Below are positions 50,845-60,511 of a stretch of DNA of 64,000 nt, in pieces. Within the stretch, counting starts at the first letter, position 1. Each line of letters begins with the position of its first letter. Made by a program: the position numbers and the translations under genes. The stretch is taken from the NCBI GenBank assembly GCA_963663665.2, contig CAXXKP010000006.1:248001-312000 (forward strand), given 5' to 3'. This DNA comes from SABI01 sp963663665. Lineage in GTDB: Bacteria; Spirochaetota; Spirochaetia; Sphaerochaetales; Sphaerochaetaceae. The notes under the pieces were generated by a model, which did not search any database, had not been told where the DNA came from, and saw nothing but the letters and a program-made list of their open reading frames with translations.

Positions 50845-52203
50845 ATGAAAAAAGCATTAGTTCTATTGGTGATTATCTCGTTATTTGTAGGTGCAACGAA
50901 TGTGTTCGCTACAGGAGCTCAAGAACAAGGAGGCCCTGTAACAATCAATATTGCACTCGCTAACAACCCTATTTCTCAAGCGATGAGTAAATTGGTACAA
51001 GAGAAGTACAAAGCTGACAATGTAGTGGTTAATATTTCAGTACTACCAGAGAATGACTTACGTCAAAGACTCACCACTGAAGCATCAACTGGTGGAACAA
51101 CGTATGATATTTTCTACATTGGTCCTTACGAAGCACAAACATGGGCAAAGAATGGATGGTTAGAGAACCTCGAACCATACTTCAAAAACCTAAGTGCTGA
51201 CAAAGCAGCTTGGTATGACAGAAAAGACTTGATTCAAGGGATGGTCGACTCTCTTGCTGTGAAAGGAACCAGCTATGCTCTTCCATTCTATGGTGAAAGT
51301 TCTTTTATTATGTACAACAAAGAATTATTTGCTCAAAAAGGGTTAACAATGCCTGCACAACCAACATGGGATCAAATATATGAACTTGCTAAGAAAGTAC
51401 ATGATCCTGCGAAAGGGATTGTTGGAATGACTATGCGTGGTGCTCCAGGTTGGGGAATGAGTGGCGCTCCATTTGTAACGATGGTAAATGCATTTGGTGG
51501 TCGTTTCTATGACATGAATTGGAATGCGACAGTAGACACCCCAGAACAGAGAGCTGCATGGGCAATGTACAAAAAGATCTTACGTGAAGCTGGACAAGCA
51601 GACATTCTTTCATATACCTATAATGAATGTATTGCTCTCATGTCTAGTGGCAATTGTGGTATCTATTATGATGCAACAAGTATTGCTCCTCCACTTGAAG
51701 CGGCAGATTCTAAAGTTCAAGGTAAGGTTGGATATGTAATGGCTCCTACCCAAAAACTTAAGGCTAATACAGCATGGTTATGGAACTGGGCAATGGGAAT
51801 CAACCCAAAATCTTCAGATGCTAAAAAACAAGCTGCATTTGATTTCATGCTCTGGGCAACAAGCAAAGAGTATATCAAAATGACTGTTGACCTTGACCCA
51901 ACCGGTGCTTCAACTCCACCAGCCTCAAGATCAAGTACATATGAACTTCCTGTCTATGCAAAAGCACCATATGCAAGCATGACACTTAAAACCTTAGAAG
52001 GCATGGATTTCACAAAACCAACCTTAGAACCAGTTCCATATGTTGGTCTTCAATACATTGCTATTCCTGAATTTGCTGATGCTGGAACTAAGATGACTGA
52101 ATATCTTGCTGACTATGTAGTAGACAAGATTACTCTTGACGAAGCAATCAAGAAGACTCAAGCTGTATTTGAACAAGTTGCTATTGATGGAAATTATCGC
52201 TAA
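50845..52203 (+). CDS. Polyol/sugar ABC transporter substrate-binding protein
   Basis: Family 1 extracellular solute-binding protein, 452 residues. The signal peptide (LVLLVIISLFVGATNVFA) has no lipobox Cys. The mature part shows VNISVLPENDLRQRLTTEAS, YDIFYIGPYEAQTWAKNGWL, YALPFYGESSFIMYNKELF and MTMRGAPGWGMSG, which match the sorbitol/mannitol (SmoE/MtlE) group. It is the first structural gene of the operon, with a strong AAGGAGGG, and is followed by a hairpin that may raise its level over the permeases. Confidence 0.88.
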   Translation: MKKALVLLVIISLFVGATNVFATGAQEQGGPVTINIALANNPISQAMSKLVQEKYKADNVVVNISVLPENDLRQRLTTEASTGGTTYDIFYIGPYEAQTWAKNGWLENLEPYFKNLSADKAAWYDRKDLIQGMVDSLAVKGTSYALPFYGESSFIMYNKELFAQKGLTMPAQPTWDQIYELAKKVHDPAKGIVGMTMRGAPGWGMSGAPFVTMVNAFGGRFYDMNWNATVDTPEQRAAWAMYKKILREAGQADILSYTYNECIALMSSGNCGIYYDATSIAPPLEAADSKVQGKVGYVMAPTQKLKANTAWLWNWAMGINPKSSDAKKQAAFDFMLWATSKEYIKMTVDLDPTGASTPPASRSSTYELPVYAKAPYASMTLKTLEGMDFTKPTLEPVPYVGLQYIAIPEFADAGTKMTEYLADYVVDKITLDEAIKKTQAVFEQVAIDGNYR

Positions 52204-52232
52204 GCGATTATAGTAAATTTTCGATGACAAAC

Positions 52233-52260
52233 AATCTGTCTGACAACTGTCAGGCAGATT
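52233..52260 (+). terminator. Intra-operon hairpin after the binding-protein gene
   Basis: Twelve-base-pair stem AATCTGTCTGAC / GTCAGGCAGATT (one G-T pair) with loop AACT and a short T-run (TTTTC). This placement between binding protein and permeases usually lowers permease expression or protects the upstream message. Confidence 0.65.
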
Positions 52261-52332
52261 TTCGCCTAATAGGATGACAAATCATCCTCCGAATTAGAGA
52301 TACGCTTAATGCAAAGCGTAATTGGAAATACC

Positions 52333-53226
52333 ATGAAAACGATAAGAAAAACAGATTATGCATTCTTACTTCCAGCTGTTGTGGTAGTCGCTATAATGAC
52401 ACAGGTTCCTTTTGTGCTGACCATCATATTTTCAACTCTTCGCTGGAATTTGTCACGTCCAGATCTGCCAAGGACTTTTGCTAATATTCAGAATTTTTGG
52501 TACTTTTTAAAGATAGAATCTCTTTCTGAAATTCCAGAATTTTATAGTATATTATGGCAGACTATTCTCATTACAGGGATTACCCTATTGTTGTGTTCTA
52601 TTCTAGGATTTCTCCTTGCTCTTTTATTAGATCATGAGATACCAGGAGTAAATATTGCAAGAACCTTGATGCTAGGGCCATTCTTTGTGATGTCCACTGC
52701 AAGTGGAGTTATTTGGAAAACTACCATATTCAATACCACCTTTGGTTGGTATGGAGTCATATCAAAAGCACTTGGTTTCACTCCTATAGACTTAGTCTCT
52801 TATCATCCAATCGCTATTATTATAGTCCTATTCACATGGCAATGGATGCCCTTCTTTATCCTAGTATTATTGTCGGGCTTACAAGGGATACCTCAAGATC
52901 TTGTAGATAGTATGAAAATTGATGGTGTGAATTGGATACAAGGGATTTTTAAAATCAAACTACCTTTAATCATGAACCATATGAGAGTTGCAGTAATGTT
53001 AGGGCTTGTTTTCTTAATTAAAGAGTTCGGCCTTATCCTAGTAACGACTGCGGGAGGCCCAGGGACACGTTCCTACACGCTCCCTTATGCAGTATATATG
53101 CAAGTATTTAGTGCTAATAACATTGGACGTGCAAGTGCCCTTGCGGTGATGACTGTTGTACTTACATTAATCCTCGTCAATCTTCTCTATCGCTCAATCG
53201 TCAAACGTAGCGAAAAATATAGCTAA
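52333..53226 (+). CDS. Polyol/sugar ABC transporter permease 1 (MalF type)
   Basis: About 297 residues with six membrane helices and the EAA coupling loop DSMKIDGVNWIQGIFKIKLP before helix 5. FGLILVTTAGGPGTRSYTLPY is typical of SmoF/MtlF permeases. ATG 52333 gives the usual start (MKTIRKTDYAFLLPA); ATG 52309 would add eight residues. Works with permease 2 and the binding protein. No ATPase is encoded in this operon. Confidence 0.88.
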   Translation: MKTIRKTDYAFLLPAVVVVAIMTQVPFVLTIIFSTLRWNLSRPDLPRTFANIQNFWYFLKIESLSEIPEFYSILWQTILITGITLLLCSILGFLLALLLDHEIPGVNIARTLMLGPFFVMSTASGVIWKTTIFNTTFGWYGVISKALGFTPIDLVSYHPIAIIIVLFTWQWMPFFILVLLSGLQGIPQDLVDSMKIDGVNWIQGIFKIKLPLIMNHMRVAVMLGLVFLIKEFGLILVTTAGGPGTRSYTLPYAVYMQVFSANNIGRASALAVMTVVLTLILVNLLYRSIVKRSEKYS

Positions 53227-53237
53227 GGAGGATATAT

Positions 53238-54104
53238 ATGGAACAACGATCAATTATTGAAGTACAAAAACAGATAAAACGAAGACACTTTATAAGGAAA
53301 TGGGCTCTTGCCATTATTATATATGCAATTGCTATTTTCTATTTTTTCCCTATCTTGTACATGTTCTTGTCTGGATTCAAAACAGAACAACAGGCAGTCA
53401 TGCCAAGTATCTTTTTTAAGCCGACTCTCGATACCTATAGAAAGGTATTAGGGGACCCTACCATGTACCAGTATTTAAAGAACTCATTACTACAGGTAAT
53501 TGGGGGAACTGGAGTCAGTTTGCTCCTTGGTGTTCCTGCTGCATTTGCTGTAGTCTTTGGAAGGTTAAAACATCCTGAATCTAATGGAAAGTTCTATCTA
53601 TGGTTCATAACTACTATTTTACTCCCCCCTGTTGCTGTATTGATTCCTCTTTTTACTTGGTACCAACAGCTTAATTTAATTAATACACCATATGGTCTTA
53701 TGGCAGCATATATCGGTTTCCATACCCCTATCATTGTGTGGATGACTCATTCCTTTTTCTCAGATCTTCCCCTTGAAATTTTTGAGGCTGCTGATTTAGA
53801 TGGATGTACAAAAATGCAACAACTTACAAAGATAGCAATCCCTCTCGCTCGAACAGGTATCATTTCAGCTGCTCTTCTTGTCGCTGTGTTTATTTGGAAC
53901 GAATTCTTCTTAGGATTTAACCTCACGGGGAACCCAACAGCAACCCTTCCTGTGTACATGGCTCGATTCAGAGAACAACAAGGTCAGTTTGTAGCCCAGC
54001 TCTCGGCTTCCTCTACAATTGCAGTTCTCCCTGCCATCATTCTTGGCTGGATGACTCAAAAAGCTTTAGTGAAAGGTCTCACCAGTGGAGCTGTAAAAGG
54101 ATGA
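53238..54104 (+). CDS. Polyol/sugar ABC transporter permease 2 (MalG type)
   Basis: 288 residues with six helices. Typical MalG/SmoG features: FPILYMFLSGFKTEQQA, the EAA loop EAADLDGCTKMQQLTKIAIP, and AVFIWNEFFLGFNLTG. Shine-Dalgarno AAGGAGG is twelve bases upstream. Its last four bases overlap the kinase gene (ATGA), coupling transport to phosphorylation. Confidence 0.9.
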   Translation: MEQRSIIEVQKQIKRRHFIRKWALAIIIYAIAIFYFFPILYMFLSGFKTEQQAVMPSIFFKPTLDTYRKVLGDPTMYQYLKNSLLQVIGGTGVSLLLGVPAAFAVVFGRLKHPESNGKFYLWFITTILLPPVAVLIPLFTWYQQLNLINTPYGLMAAYIGFHTPIIVWMTHSFFSDLPLEIFEAADLDGCTKMQQLTKIAIPLARTGIISAALLVAVFIWNEFFLGFNLTGNPTATLPVYMARFREQQGQFVAQLSASSTIAVLPAIILGWMTQKALVKGLTSGAVKG

Positions 54105-55627
54105 GTGAAAACATCCTTGTCTATGACGTAGGTACTACAAGTGTAAAAACAGCTCTTTTCGATATCTTGGGAACTCTCATCTCTTCAGTGAGCGTTCCCT
54201 ATTACACTACCTATAATAGACTTGGATGGGCAGAACAAGATCCCTATGCCTTTTGGAATGCTGCAATTCAAGGAACTCATACTCTTTTAGATTCAATTGA
54301 TAAAGAAAAATATTCGATTAACGTTATATCTCTCAGTGGTCATATGAATGGAATGCTTGCGATTGATGATAAAGGAGAGCCTACTTACCCACAAATCATC
54401 CATTGTGATACTAGAAGCACAAAAGAAGTTGAATTTATTAAGAACCTTTTTACACAAGAGCAAATCTACGAAAGAACTGGAAATCGAATTGATGAATTTC
54501 TCACACTCCCAAAACTTCTTTGGCTAAAAAATAATATCTCCGCCTCATATAAAAAGAGTCGATTTGTTATTAATGCAAAAGATTTTATGAGGAGTCAGCT
54601 CACCGGTATTATTGGAGCGACAGATTACTCAGATGCGTCTCTCACTGGTGCGTTAGATATGAAAAATAAGAGATGGGATGAAGAGTACTTGGAGGCTATA
54701 GGAATCTCGCAATCAATTTTTCCTACTATTCACCCTTCAACAGAGATTGCCGGATTCCTCACCATTGAAAGTGCATCGCTACTTCATCTACCCTCAGGCA
54801 TCCCTATCTGTTATGGAGCTGGGGATGCTTCTAGTGCTACACGAGGAGCTCTTATAAAAGACAAAGAAGCAGGGTACGCATCAATTGGGTCTTCAGCTTG
54901 GATATCCACTTTGCATTCATCGATTCAAAAAGATTCACTGATGAGAATGCAACATTTCTATGATCTTGATGGATTAAAAATTAATGTATGTGGGACAGTT
55001 CAAAGCGCAGGAACCACACTTGAATGGGCAAAAAATAACTTCTTTCCAACGAAGAGCTTCGAAAAAATAGAAAAAGAGATGGCAAATCTTTCAAACGAAA
55101 ACCATATTATTTCACTACCCTACTTTATGGGTGAAAGAACTCCCCATTGGGATGCACATGCACGAGGTAATTTCTTCGGTATACAAGTGTCATCCTCACC
55201 CCTTGATTTAACTCGCTCTCTCTATGAAGGAGTTGCCTTTGGATTATTTGAAATAATGGAAGTATATGGTGATTTGAGTATCCCAATTTCAACGTTCACA
55301 CTACTTGGAGGTGGCGCAAAGAGCAGGTTCTGGAGTGAAATGATTGCCTCTGTATTTGGGATGCCTATGATTGTACACCCACATTACCAGAGTGCGACCT
55401 CTTTTGGGGCAGCTCTTGGGGCAATGGTTGCTATAAAGGCGTATCCGTCACTCGAAGATGCTATTAGTAAGATTCCATTGTCTCACGAGACAATTGAACC
55501 AGATATGAAAAAACATGAAATGTATAGTAAGTATTTTTCACTATATAAAAAAATGTATCAATCCCTTAAACCTCTATATTTAGAGTTATATCACATACAA
55601 AAAAGTGTTGAGGAGAATATCTCATGA
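54101..55627 (+). CDS. FGGY-family carbohydrate kinase (xylulokinase-like)
   Basis: 508 residues. ATP-binding opening NILVYDVGTTSVKTALFD; SLSGHMNGMLAIDD in place of the TGQMHG of xylulokinase; IHCDTRS; FGGY signature region in GERTPHWDAHARGNFFG and LTRSLYEGVAFGLFE; LLGGGAKSRFWSEMIA. Probably phosphorylates the ketose made by the dehydrogenases encoded next door. Overlaps both neighbours by four bases. Confidence 0.88.
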   Translation: MSENILVYDVGTTSVKTALFDILGTLISSVSVPYYTTYNRLGWAEQDPYAFWNAAIQGTHTLLDSIDKEKYSINVISLSGHMNGMLAIDDKGEPTYPQIIHCDTRSTKEVEFIKNLFTQEQIYERTGNRIDEFLTLPKLLWLKNNISASYKKSRFVINAKDFMRSQLTGIIGATDYSDASLTGALDMKNKRWDEEYLEAIGISQSIFPTIHPSTEIAGFLTIESASLLHLPSGIPICYGAGDASSATRGALIKDKEAGYASIGSSAWISTLHSSIQKDSLMRMQHFYDLDGLKINVCGTVQSAGTTLEWAKNNFFPTKSFEKIEKEMANLSNENHIISLPYFMGERTPHWDAHARGNFFGIQVSSSPLDLTRSLYEGVAFGLFEIMEVYGDLSIPISTFTLLGGGAKSRFWSEMIASVFGMPMIVHPHYQSATSFGAALGAMVAIKAYPSLEDAISKIPLSHETIEPDMKKHEMYSKYFSLYKKMYQSLKPLYLELYHIQKSVEENIS

Positions 55628-56622
55628 AAATGATGAAAGCATTAGTTATAGAAAAACCGAATCATGCAGTTGTGAAAGAAGTTCCAATCCCTACAGTCGG
55701 GAAAGGAGAAATTAGAATTAAGGTTAAAGCTAGTGGTATTTGTGGTACCGATATCCACATATATCGAGGTGAATATCTTGGATCCTACCCTATCATTCCC
55801 GGTCATGAATTCGCAGGTATCGTTGATGCTGTAGGTGAGGGAGTCACTCGTTTCTCCCTTTCAGATCGTGTAGCAGTTGAACCGAATATAAGTTGCCACA
55901 ACTGTGAAGCATGTTTCAATGGACATCCAAACTTTTGTACTCAGTGGCAAGGAATCGGCGTTACTCTTCCTGGCGGATTTGCTGAATATGTAGTAGTTCC
56001 AGAGACTGCTGCATTCTCAATAGGTTCCTTAGATTTTGCTCAAGGAGCATTTATGGAACCATTATCCTGTGTTCTTCATGGTGTTCAAAAAGCTAGGGTT
56101 ACTTTAGCTGACAAGATTCTTATTATGGGAGCAGGTCCCATCGGGATATTACTACTTAAGACTGTTCTTACACAGGGAGCTAGTGAAGTTACGCAATTAG
56201 ATACTAATAAAGGGAGGCTTCAACTTGCAAAAAAAAGTGGTGCAAAGAACATTGAGAGTGATATCAACAATTTTGATATTGAATCATTTGATATGGTTAT
56301 TGATGCCACAGGAGTTCCTTTCTTGATGGAGAAATCACTTGACCTTGTAAAGAAGGGCGGAACTCTGTTGTGGTTTGCGGTTCCAAAGAAAGAGTCTACA
56401 ATTACAATATCCCCATTCAAGATCTTTGAGAAAGGGCTAAACATTCAAAGTAGCTATACATCAGTAAGGAACTCTATCCAAGCTGTTCGAATGCTAGAAA
56501 ATGGAAAAATTAATGTTTCTGATGTAATATCTCATCGCCTCCCCTTAGAGGAGTTTGTCAAAGGGATTGAAACAATAGAAAAAAGCGAAGAGGGTGTATT
56601 GAAGGTGATTATCACTTTTTAA
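55624..56622 (+). CDS. Zinc-dependent medium-chain dehydrogenase (sorbitol/polyol dehydrogenase-like)
   Basis: 332 residues of the MDR superfamily. Catalytic zinc region GICGTDIHIYRGEY and GHEFAGIVDAVGEGV; structural zinc cysteines in CHNCEACFNGHPNFC; NAD-binding GAGPIGILLL. Oxidises a polyol or secondary alcohol to a ketose. The ATG (55624) overlaps the kinase stop by four bases; a second ATG two codons on is also possible. Confidence 0.9.
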   Translation: MKMMKALVIEKPNHAVVKEVPIPTVGKGEIRIKVKASGICGTDIHIYRGEYLGSYPIIPGHEFAGIVDAVGEGVTRFSLSDRVAVEPNISCHNCEACFNGHPNFCTQWQGIGVTLPGGFAEYVVVPETAAFSIGSLDFAQGAFMEPLSCVLHGVQKARVTLADKILIMGAGPIGILLLKTVLTQGASEVTQLDTNKGRLQLAKKSGAKNIESDINNFDIESFDMVIDATGVPFLMEKSLDLVKKGGTLLWFAVPKKESTITISPFKIFEKGLNIQSSYTSVRNSIQAVRMLENGKINVSDVISHRLPLEEFVKGIETIEKSEEGVLKVIITF

Positions 56623-56647
56623 TAACTAATGAGAGGAGATATATTGT

Positions 56648-57436
56648 ATGGATAAAGAAAGATTTGCTGGAAAAGTATGTATCGTAACCGGAGGGGCTGG
56701 AGAGATTGGTATTTCTTGTGCACTACGGCTAGCTCAAGAAGGAGCTGCTATTGCACTCATCGATCTTAAGAATATGGATAGTGCTATTGAGAGAGTAAAA
56801 AAAACGGGGGTTCGTTGCCTTGGGTACACATGTAATGTTGCCGTCTATAGTGAGGTTGAGACTACGGTTGCCTCAATCAGAAAGGATTTCTCTACTATCG
56901 ATATGCTTTTTAATAACGCTGGAATACAAGGTGAATTCAGCAAAATTCATACTTATCCAGTAGAGGATTTTCATAAAGTCATAGAAATTAATCTCATAGG
57001 GGCTTTCCATGTACTTAGAGCAGTATCAAGAGTAATGGTAGAACAAAAATCTGGAGTAATTGTGAATACTGCCTCTATGGCTGGAGTAGGAGGTCCTGTG
57101 AATATGGCCGCCTATGGAGCGTCCAAGTTTGCTCTTGTTGGTCTCACACAAACTGCAGCTAAAGATTTAGCTCCATATAATATCAGGGTCAATGCGATAA
57201 GTCCGGGGTATATGGGACCAGGCTTTATGTGGGATAGACAAGTTGATCTACAAGCTCAAGCCAACTCTCAATATTATGATAGTGATAGAAACGTTGTAGC
57301 GAAACAGATGGTGAGTGAAGTGCCCTTAAGAAGATATGGTTCGATTGATGAAATACCAGGAACAGTGTCTTTCTTAATGAGTGAGGATTCTTCCTTCACG
57401 ACTGGAGTGAATATAAAGATATCTGGTGGTATCTAA
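56648..57436 (+). CDS. Short-chain dehydrogenase/reductase (1)
   Basis: 262 residues, classical SDR. Cofactor motif TGGAGEIG, Asp in LIDLKN favouring NAD, NNAGIQG, catalytic Ser in TASMAGVGG and YxxxK in YGASKFA, then SPGYMGPG. Starts behind GAGAGGAG. Likely a second polyol or sugar dehydrogenase of the pathway; the substrate cannot be read from sequence. Confidence 0.9.
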   Translation: MDKERFAGKVCIVTGGAGEIGISCALRLAQEGAAIALIDLKNMDSAIERVKKTGVRCLGYTCNVAVYSEVETTVASIRKDFSTIDMLFNNAGIQGEFSKIHTYPVEDFHKVIEINLIGAFHVLRAVSRVMVEQKSGVIVNTASMAGVGGPVNMAAYGASKFALVGLTQTAAKDLAPYNIRVNAISPGYMGPGFMWDRQVDLQAQANSQYYDSDRNVVAKQMVSEVPLRRYGSIDEIPGTVSFLMSEDSSFTTGVNIKISGGI

Positions 57437-57454
57437 TAATTAAGGAGATTTGTG

Positions 57455-58243
57455 ATGAGTAAAACAATATTGGAAAGATTTTCTCTAGCAGGGAAAGTGA
57501 GTTTAGTTACTGGAGGAGGATCCGGTATTGGTAAAGCATTTTGCCATGCTTTAGGAGAAGCAGGTTCCAAGGTTGCTGTAGTAGATATTAATCTAGCTGC
57601 AGCTGAGGGTACTGTAGAAGAACTCAATAAGAAGGGAATCGAATCGATAGCAATTAGAACAGATGTAACAAATGAGAGTGATGTCGAACACATGGTTAAA
57701 ACTGTGGTCGACACCTTCGGAACGTTAACTATTGCAGTAAACAATGCTGGAATGGGTATTTGGAGTGATGCTCTCACCATGCCATTCGAGGCATGGAGAA
57801 AAACATTAGCCTTAAACCTTGATGCCGTATTCTTATGTTCAAGGGCAGAAGCGAAGGTTATGAAAGAAGTAGGCTATGGTAAGATAATTAATACAGCCAG
57901 TATGTCAGGACATATTTCTAATACACCCCAAAATCAGGTAGCTTACAACTCCTCGAAGGCAGGTGTACTCCACCTTACAAGATCTCTTGCAGCTGAATGG
58001 GCTCCGTTTGGAATTAGAGTTAATTCAATAAGTCCTGGCTATACAAAAACAGATTTAGTCGACAAACTTCTTGAAACTCCAGAGGGACAATCAATGCTCC
58101 CAAAATGGTTGGAAAAGATCCCAATGGGAAAAATGGCGTTGACTGAGGATCTTCAAGGAGCTGTCGTCTACCTTGCATCCACTGTGAGCGATTATGCTAC
58201 TGGTAGTGATATCCTTGTAGATGGTGGTTATTGCACTTGGTAG
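57455..58243 (+). CDS. Short-chain dehydrogenase/reductase (2)
   Basis: 262 residues from ATG 57455 (AAGGAG eight bases upstream; a GTG three bases earlier is possible). Classical SDR with TGGGSGIGKAF, VVDINLA (NAD-type Asp), NNAGMG, catalytic Ser in TASMSGHIS and YxxxK in YNSSKAG, and SPGYTKTD. Resembles sorbitol/ribitol-type or gluconate-type SDRs. Last gene of the operon, 18 bases after the first SDR, with a terminator behind. Confidence 0.9.
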   Translation: MSKTILERFSLAGKVSLVTGGGSGIGKAFCHALGEAGSKVAVVDINLAAAEGTVEELNKKGIESIAIRTDVTNESDVEHMVKTVVDTFGTLTIAVNNAGMGIWSDALTMPFEAWRKTLALNLDAVFLCSRAEAKVMKEVGYGKIINTASMSGHISNTPQNQVAYNSSKAGVLHLTRSLAAEWAPFGIRVNSISPGYTKTDLVDKLLETPEGQSMLPKWLEKIPMGKMALTEDLQGAVVYLASTVSDYATGSDILVDGGYCTW

Positions 58244-58264
58244 TGCTTGGTAATTTTAATATAT

Positions 58265-58303
58265 AGGCTGAAGAATTGGTTTTTTAAAACTTTGATTCAG
58301 CCT
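58265..58303. terminator. Hairpin between convergent operons
   Basis: AGGCTGAA / TTCAGCCT, eight base pairs with a long AT-rich loop, followed by TTTATT on plus. Lies between the SDR gene and the convergent HAD gene. Confidence 0.65.
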
Positions 58304-58306
58304 TTA

Positions 58307-58957
58307 TTATGAGAGATAGTCTAGTAACTGATGAGCTTGGTCTATCATACCAAGGACATGAGGTTGAATATCAATCTCATGTCCTTTATGGAATCCAAAA
58401 CCCCAATCAACTCCAACAAAATCTATACCAACAGATTGTGCCCCATCTAAGTCATGGGGCGTATCTCCCACCATAAGAACAGATGAATACTCTTCTATTT
58501 GCAAATCTTTGATTGCAAGTTTTATAATATCTGCCTTTGATAAATTCTCATCTCTATTTGCTCCTCGTATACTACTAAAATATTGAAAAAGCTGCTTCTC
58601 TTTAAGAATGTCTATAGCCATATCTTCAGTTTTTAATGTTGCAATTCCAAGAATAAGACCTCTGTTCTTCAAAGATTCTAATAGAGGAATAATTTCAGGG
58701 TATATCGTATTTAAATGCATATTTCCCTTCACATATTCACTTCTATAGATTTCACAAGCTTTCGGGATTTCTTCTTCATTCAAACCACATGCTATCCTGA
58801 AACAAGCTGGAAGTGGAGGTCCTACAAATTTCCGTAGTTGTGATTCAGGAAGCTCATCATACCCTAAAATTTTCATCGTATGGTTTGCAGTTTGAAAAAT
58901 ACCCTTTGATGTGTCTAACAAGGTACCGTCCATGTCAAAAATAATCGTTGTATACAT
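58307..58957 (-). CDS. HAD-superfamily hydrolase (phosphoglycolate phosphatase-like)
   Basis: 216 residues. HAD motif I IIFDMDGTLLDT (nucleophile and acid Asp at the N terminus), a helical cap domain (~15-80), motif II in GIATLKT, motif III Lys in NLSKADI, and motif IV VGDTPHDLDGAQSVG. Similar to Gph/PGP-type phosphatases; the substrate may be any small phosphate ester. The small membrane protein gene lies upstream on the same strand. Confidence 0.88.
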   Translation of the reverse strand: MYTTIIFDMDGTLLDTSKGIFQTANHTMKILGYDELPESQLRKFVGPPLPACFRIACGLNEEEIPKACEIYRSEYVKGNMHLNTIYPEIIPLLESLKNRGLILGIATLKTEDMAIDILKEKQLFQYFSSIRGANRDENLSKADIIKLAIKDLQIEEYSSVLMVGDTPHDLDGAQSVGIDFVGVDWGFGFHKGHEIDIQPHVLGMIDQAHQLLDYLS

Positions 58958-58975
58958 GATTCGTACTGTAAAACA

Positions 58976-59455
58976 TTACCCTTTTTTTCTCAAGTTGTTT
59001 ACTAATTTTATACCTATCAAAAGTAAGGTAATCAGAAGGAAAAGAAACTTAATATTCGTAACAAGACTTCCGATTGTAAGAAGGTGTTGATCAAAGATTC
59101 TGTTAGAAAAAAAATAAAGAGAAAACCCATTCTCTATAATGTCTGCTAACCCGCTTATCGTCACAACCGTTATTATCGTAGGGGACTGCAAAAATAATGA
59201 TATGAGGAGAGGATAGAATGAAACAATAAAAAAGGAATCTATAAGGACCTGCATATAATATGGACCTAAATGAGTATTAGGTAGAAATGAAAGCGCTTTT
59301 AGAATTTTATCTGGAGTTGAATAGAAAATAACATCTATTAGTGCACGAGAATCAATGTCGAGAGTAAAAAAAAGTTTTGTAAGCATAAAAGTATAAAGAA
59401 TGGATACTACGGCCATCATTAGATACTGTTCTTTTGAAACGGATTTTCTATCCAT
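58976..59455 (-). CDS. Small four-helix membrane protein, unknown function
   Basis: About 159 residues from ATG 59455 (AGAGAG upstream). Hydrophobic segments at about 12-30, 60-80, 85-105 and 125-150. No family recognised. A His/Asp-bearing loop (FYSTPDKILKALSFLPNTHL) lies between helices 1 and 2. Co-directional with the HAD gene, 18 bases apart, so likely co-transcribed. Confidence 0.65.
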   Translation of the reverse strand: MDRKSVSKEQYLMMAVVSILYTFMLTKLFFTLDIDSRALIDVIFYSTPDKILKALSFLPNTHLGPYYMQVLIDSFFIVSFYPLLISLFLQSPTIITVVTISGLADIIENGFSLYFFSNRIFDQHLLTIGSLVTNIKFLFLLITLLLIGIKLVNNLRKKG

Positions 59456-59579
59456 GGTATTATCTCTCTTGATATTAACATCTCTTAGCAAAATTTTGCA
59501 ATTTTCAATATTGAATTATCTCTATTTTCTCATAATTCTATTTTATGATATAGTATCTAACCAATAGGGGATAGTTGCA

Positions 59580-60338
59580 ATGAAATATGTACGTTTTAGT
59601 GTTGCTGACAAGGTAAAATATGGGATACTTGAGGAAAATGTCATTAAGGTACTCTCTAACTCTTATTTTGAAGAACATGTGACTACTCAGGAAACATATC
59701 AATTAGATCAGATTCACATACTTGCACCTGTAAAACCATCAAAGGCGGTCTGTGTTGGCCTTAATTATGGTGACCATGCGAAAGAGATGTGCCTTCCTCT
59801 TCCCCCTACCCCGATTCTTTTCATGAAGCCTTCTACTGCAACAATAGGACCAAATGATTCTATTATTCATCCTCGCCTTAGTGAGAGAGTAGATTACGAA
59901 GGCGAACTAGCTGTTGTTATTAAAAGAAGAGCACGTCATATATCGATTGATGATGTACCAAAATATATTCTTGGATATACAATAGCAAATGATGTTACTG
60001 CTCGAGATTTACAAAAAAGTGACGGACAATGGACAGTAGCTAAAGGGTTCGATACTTTCATGCCACTTGGTCCCATAATAAGTGATGAGGTCGATCCATC
60101 AAACCTATCAGTGATAACTTATCTCAATAATAATGTAGTTCAAAAAAGTAATACAAAACATCTCATCTTCTCTGCCTATTTCCTTGTTTCTTACATCAGT
60201 TCAATTATGACACTGAATCCAGGCGACGTAATACTTACAGGTACCCCTGGAGGTATTGGTAAAATGGAAGTTGGAGATGTTGTAAGAGTTGAAATTGAAG
60301 GACTCCTCTCTCTCACCAACACGTTAAAATCAGAGTAA
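59580..60338 (+). CDS. Fumarylacetoacetate hydrolase (FAH) family protein
   Basis: 252 residues. FAH fold motifs: VCVGLNYGDHAKEM, PILFMKPSTATIGPND, metal ligands in RVDYEGELAVVI (E-x-E), GYTIANDVTARDLQ, KGFDTFMPLGP and LTGTPGGIG. Members include oxaloacetate decarboxylase/FAHD1-like enzymes, acylpyruvate hydrolases and catechol-pathway isomerases; with no pathway genes adjacent, an oxaloacetate or acylpyruvate role is the plainest guess. Shine-Dalgarno AGGGGAT upstream. Confidence 0.9.
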   Translation: MKYVRFSVADKVKYGILEENVIKVLSNSYFEEHVTTQETYQLDQIHILAPVKPSKAVCVGLNYGDHAKEMCLPLPPTPILFMKPSTATIGPNDSIIHPRLSERVDYEGELAVVIKRRARHISIDDVPKYILGYTIANDVTARDLQKSDGQWTVAKGFDTFMPLGPIISDEVDPSNLSVITYLNNNVVQKSNTKHLIFSAYFLVSYISSIMTLNPGDVILTGTPGGIGKMEVGDVVRVEIEGLLSLTNTLKSE

Positions 60339-60511
60339 GTGGCAAGATAGACACAATAATATTGTCAAAAACGAAATTTACAAAATAATTGGGCCTTATT
60401 TTAGTTCTTTCTTTACAGAGATAGTGTTTCTTAACAATTAATAGCATTATCTTGCGTTATTACTGTTAAACTTAGTTTACCCATTTCTGTTTTTCTGCAA
60501 TAGTGCAGTGT

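Noticed and set aside
49708..58303. A defence island or phage system
   Set aside because: All genes here belong to sugar transport and metabolism; no nuclease, integrase or phage structural gene is present anywhere in the window except the IS and intron remains.
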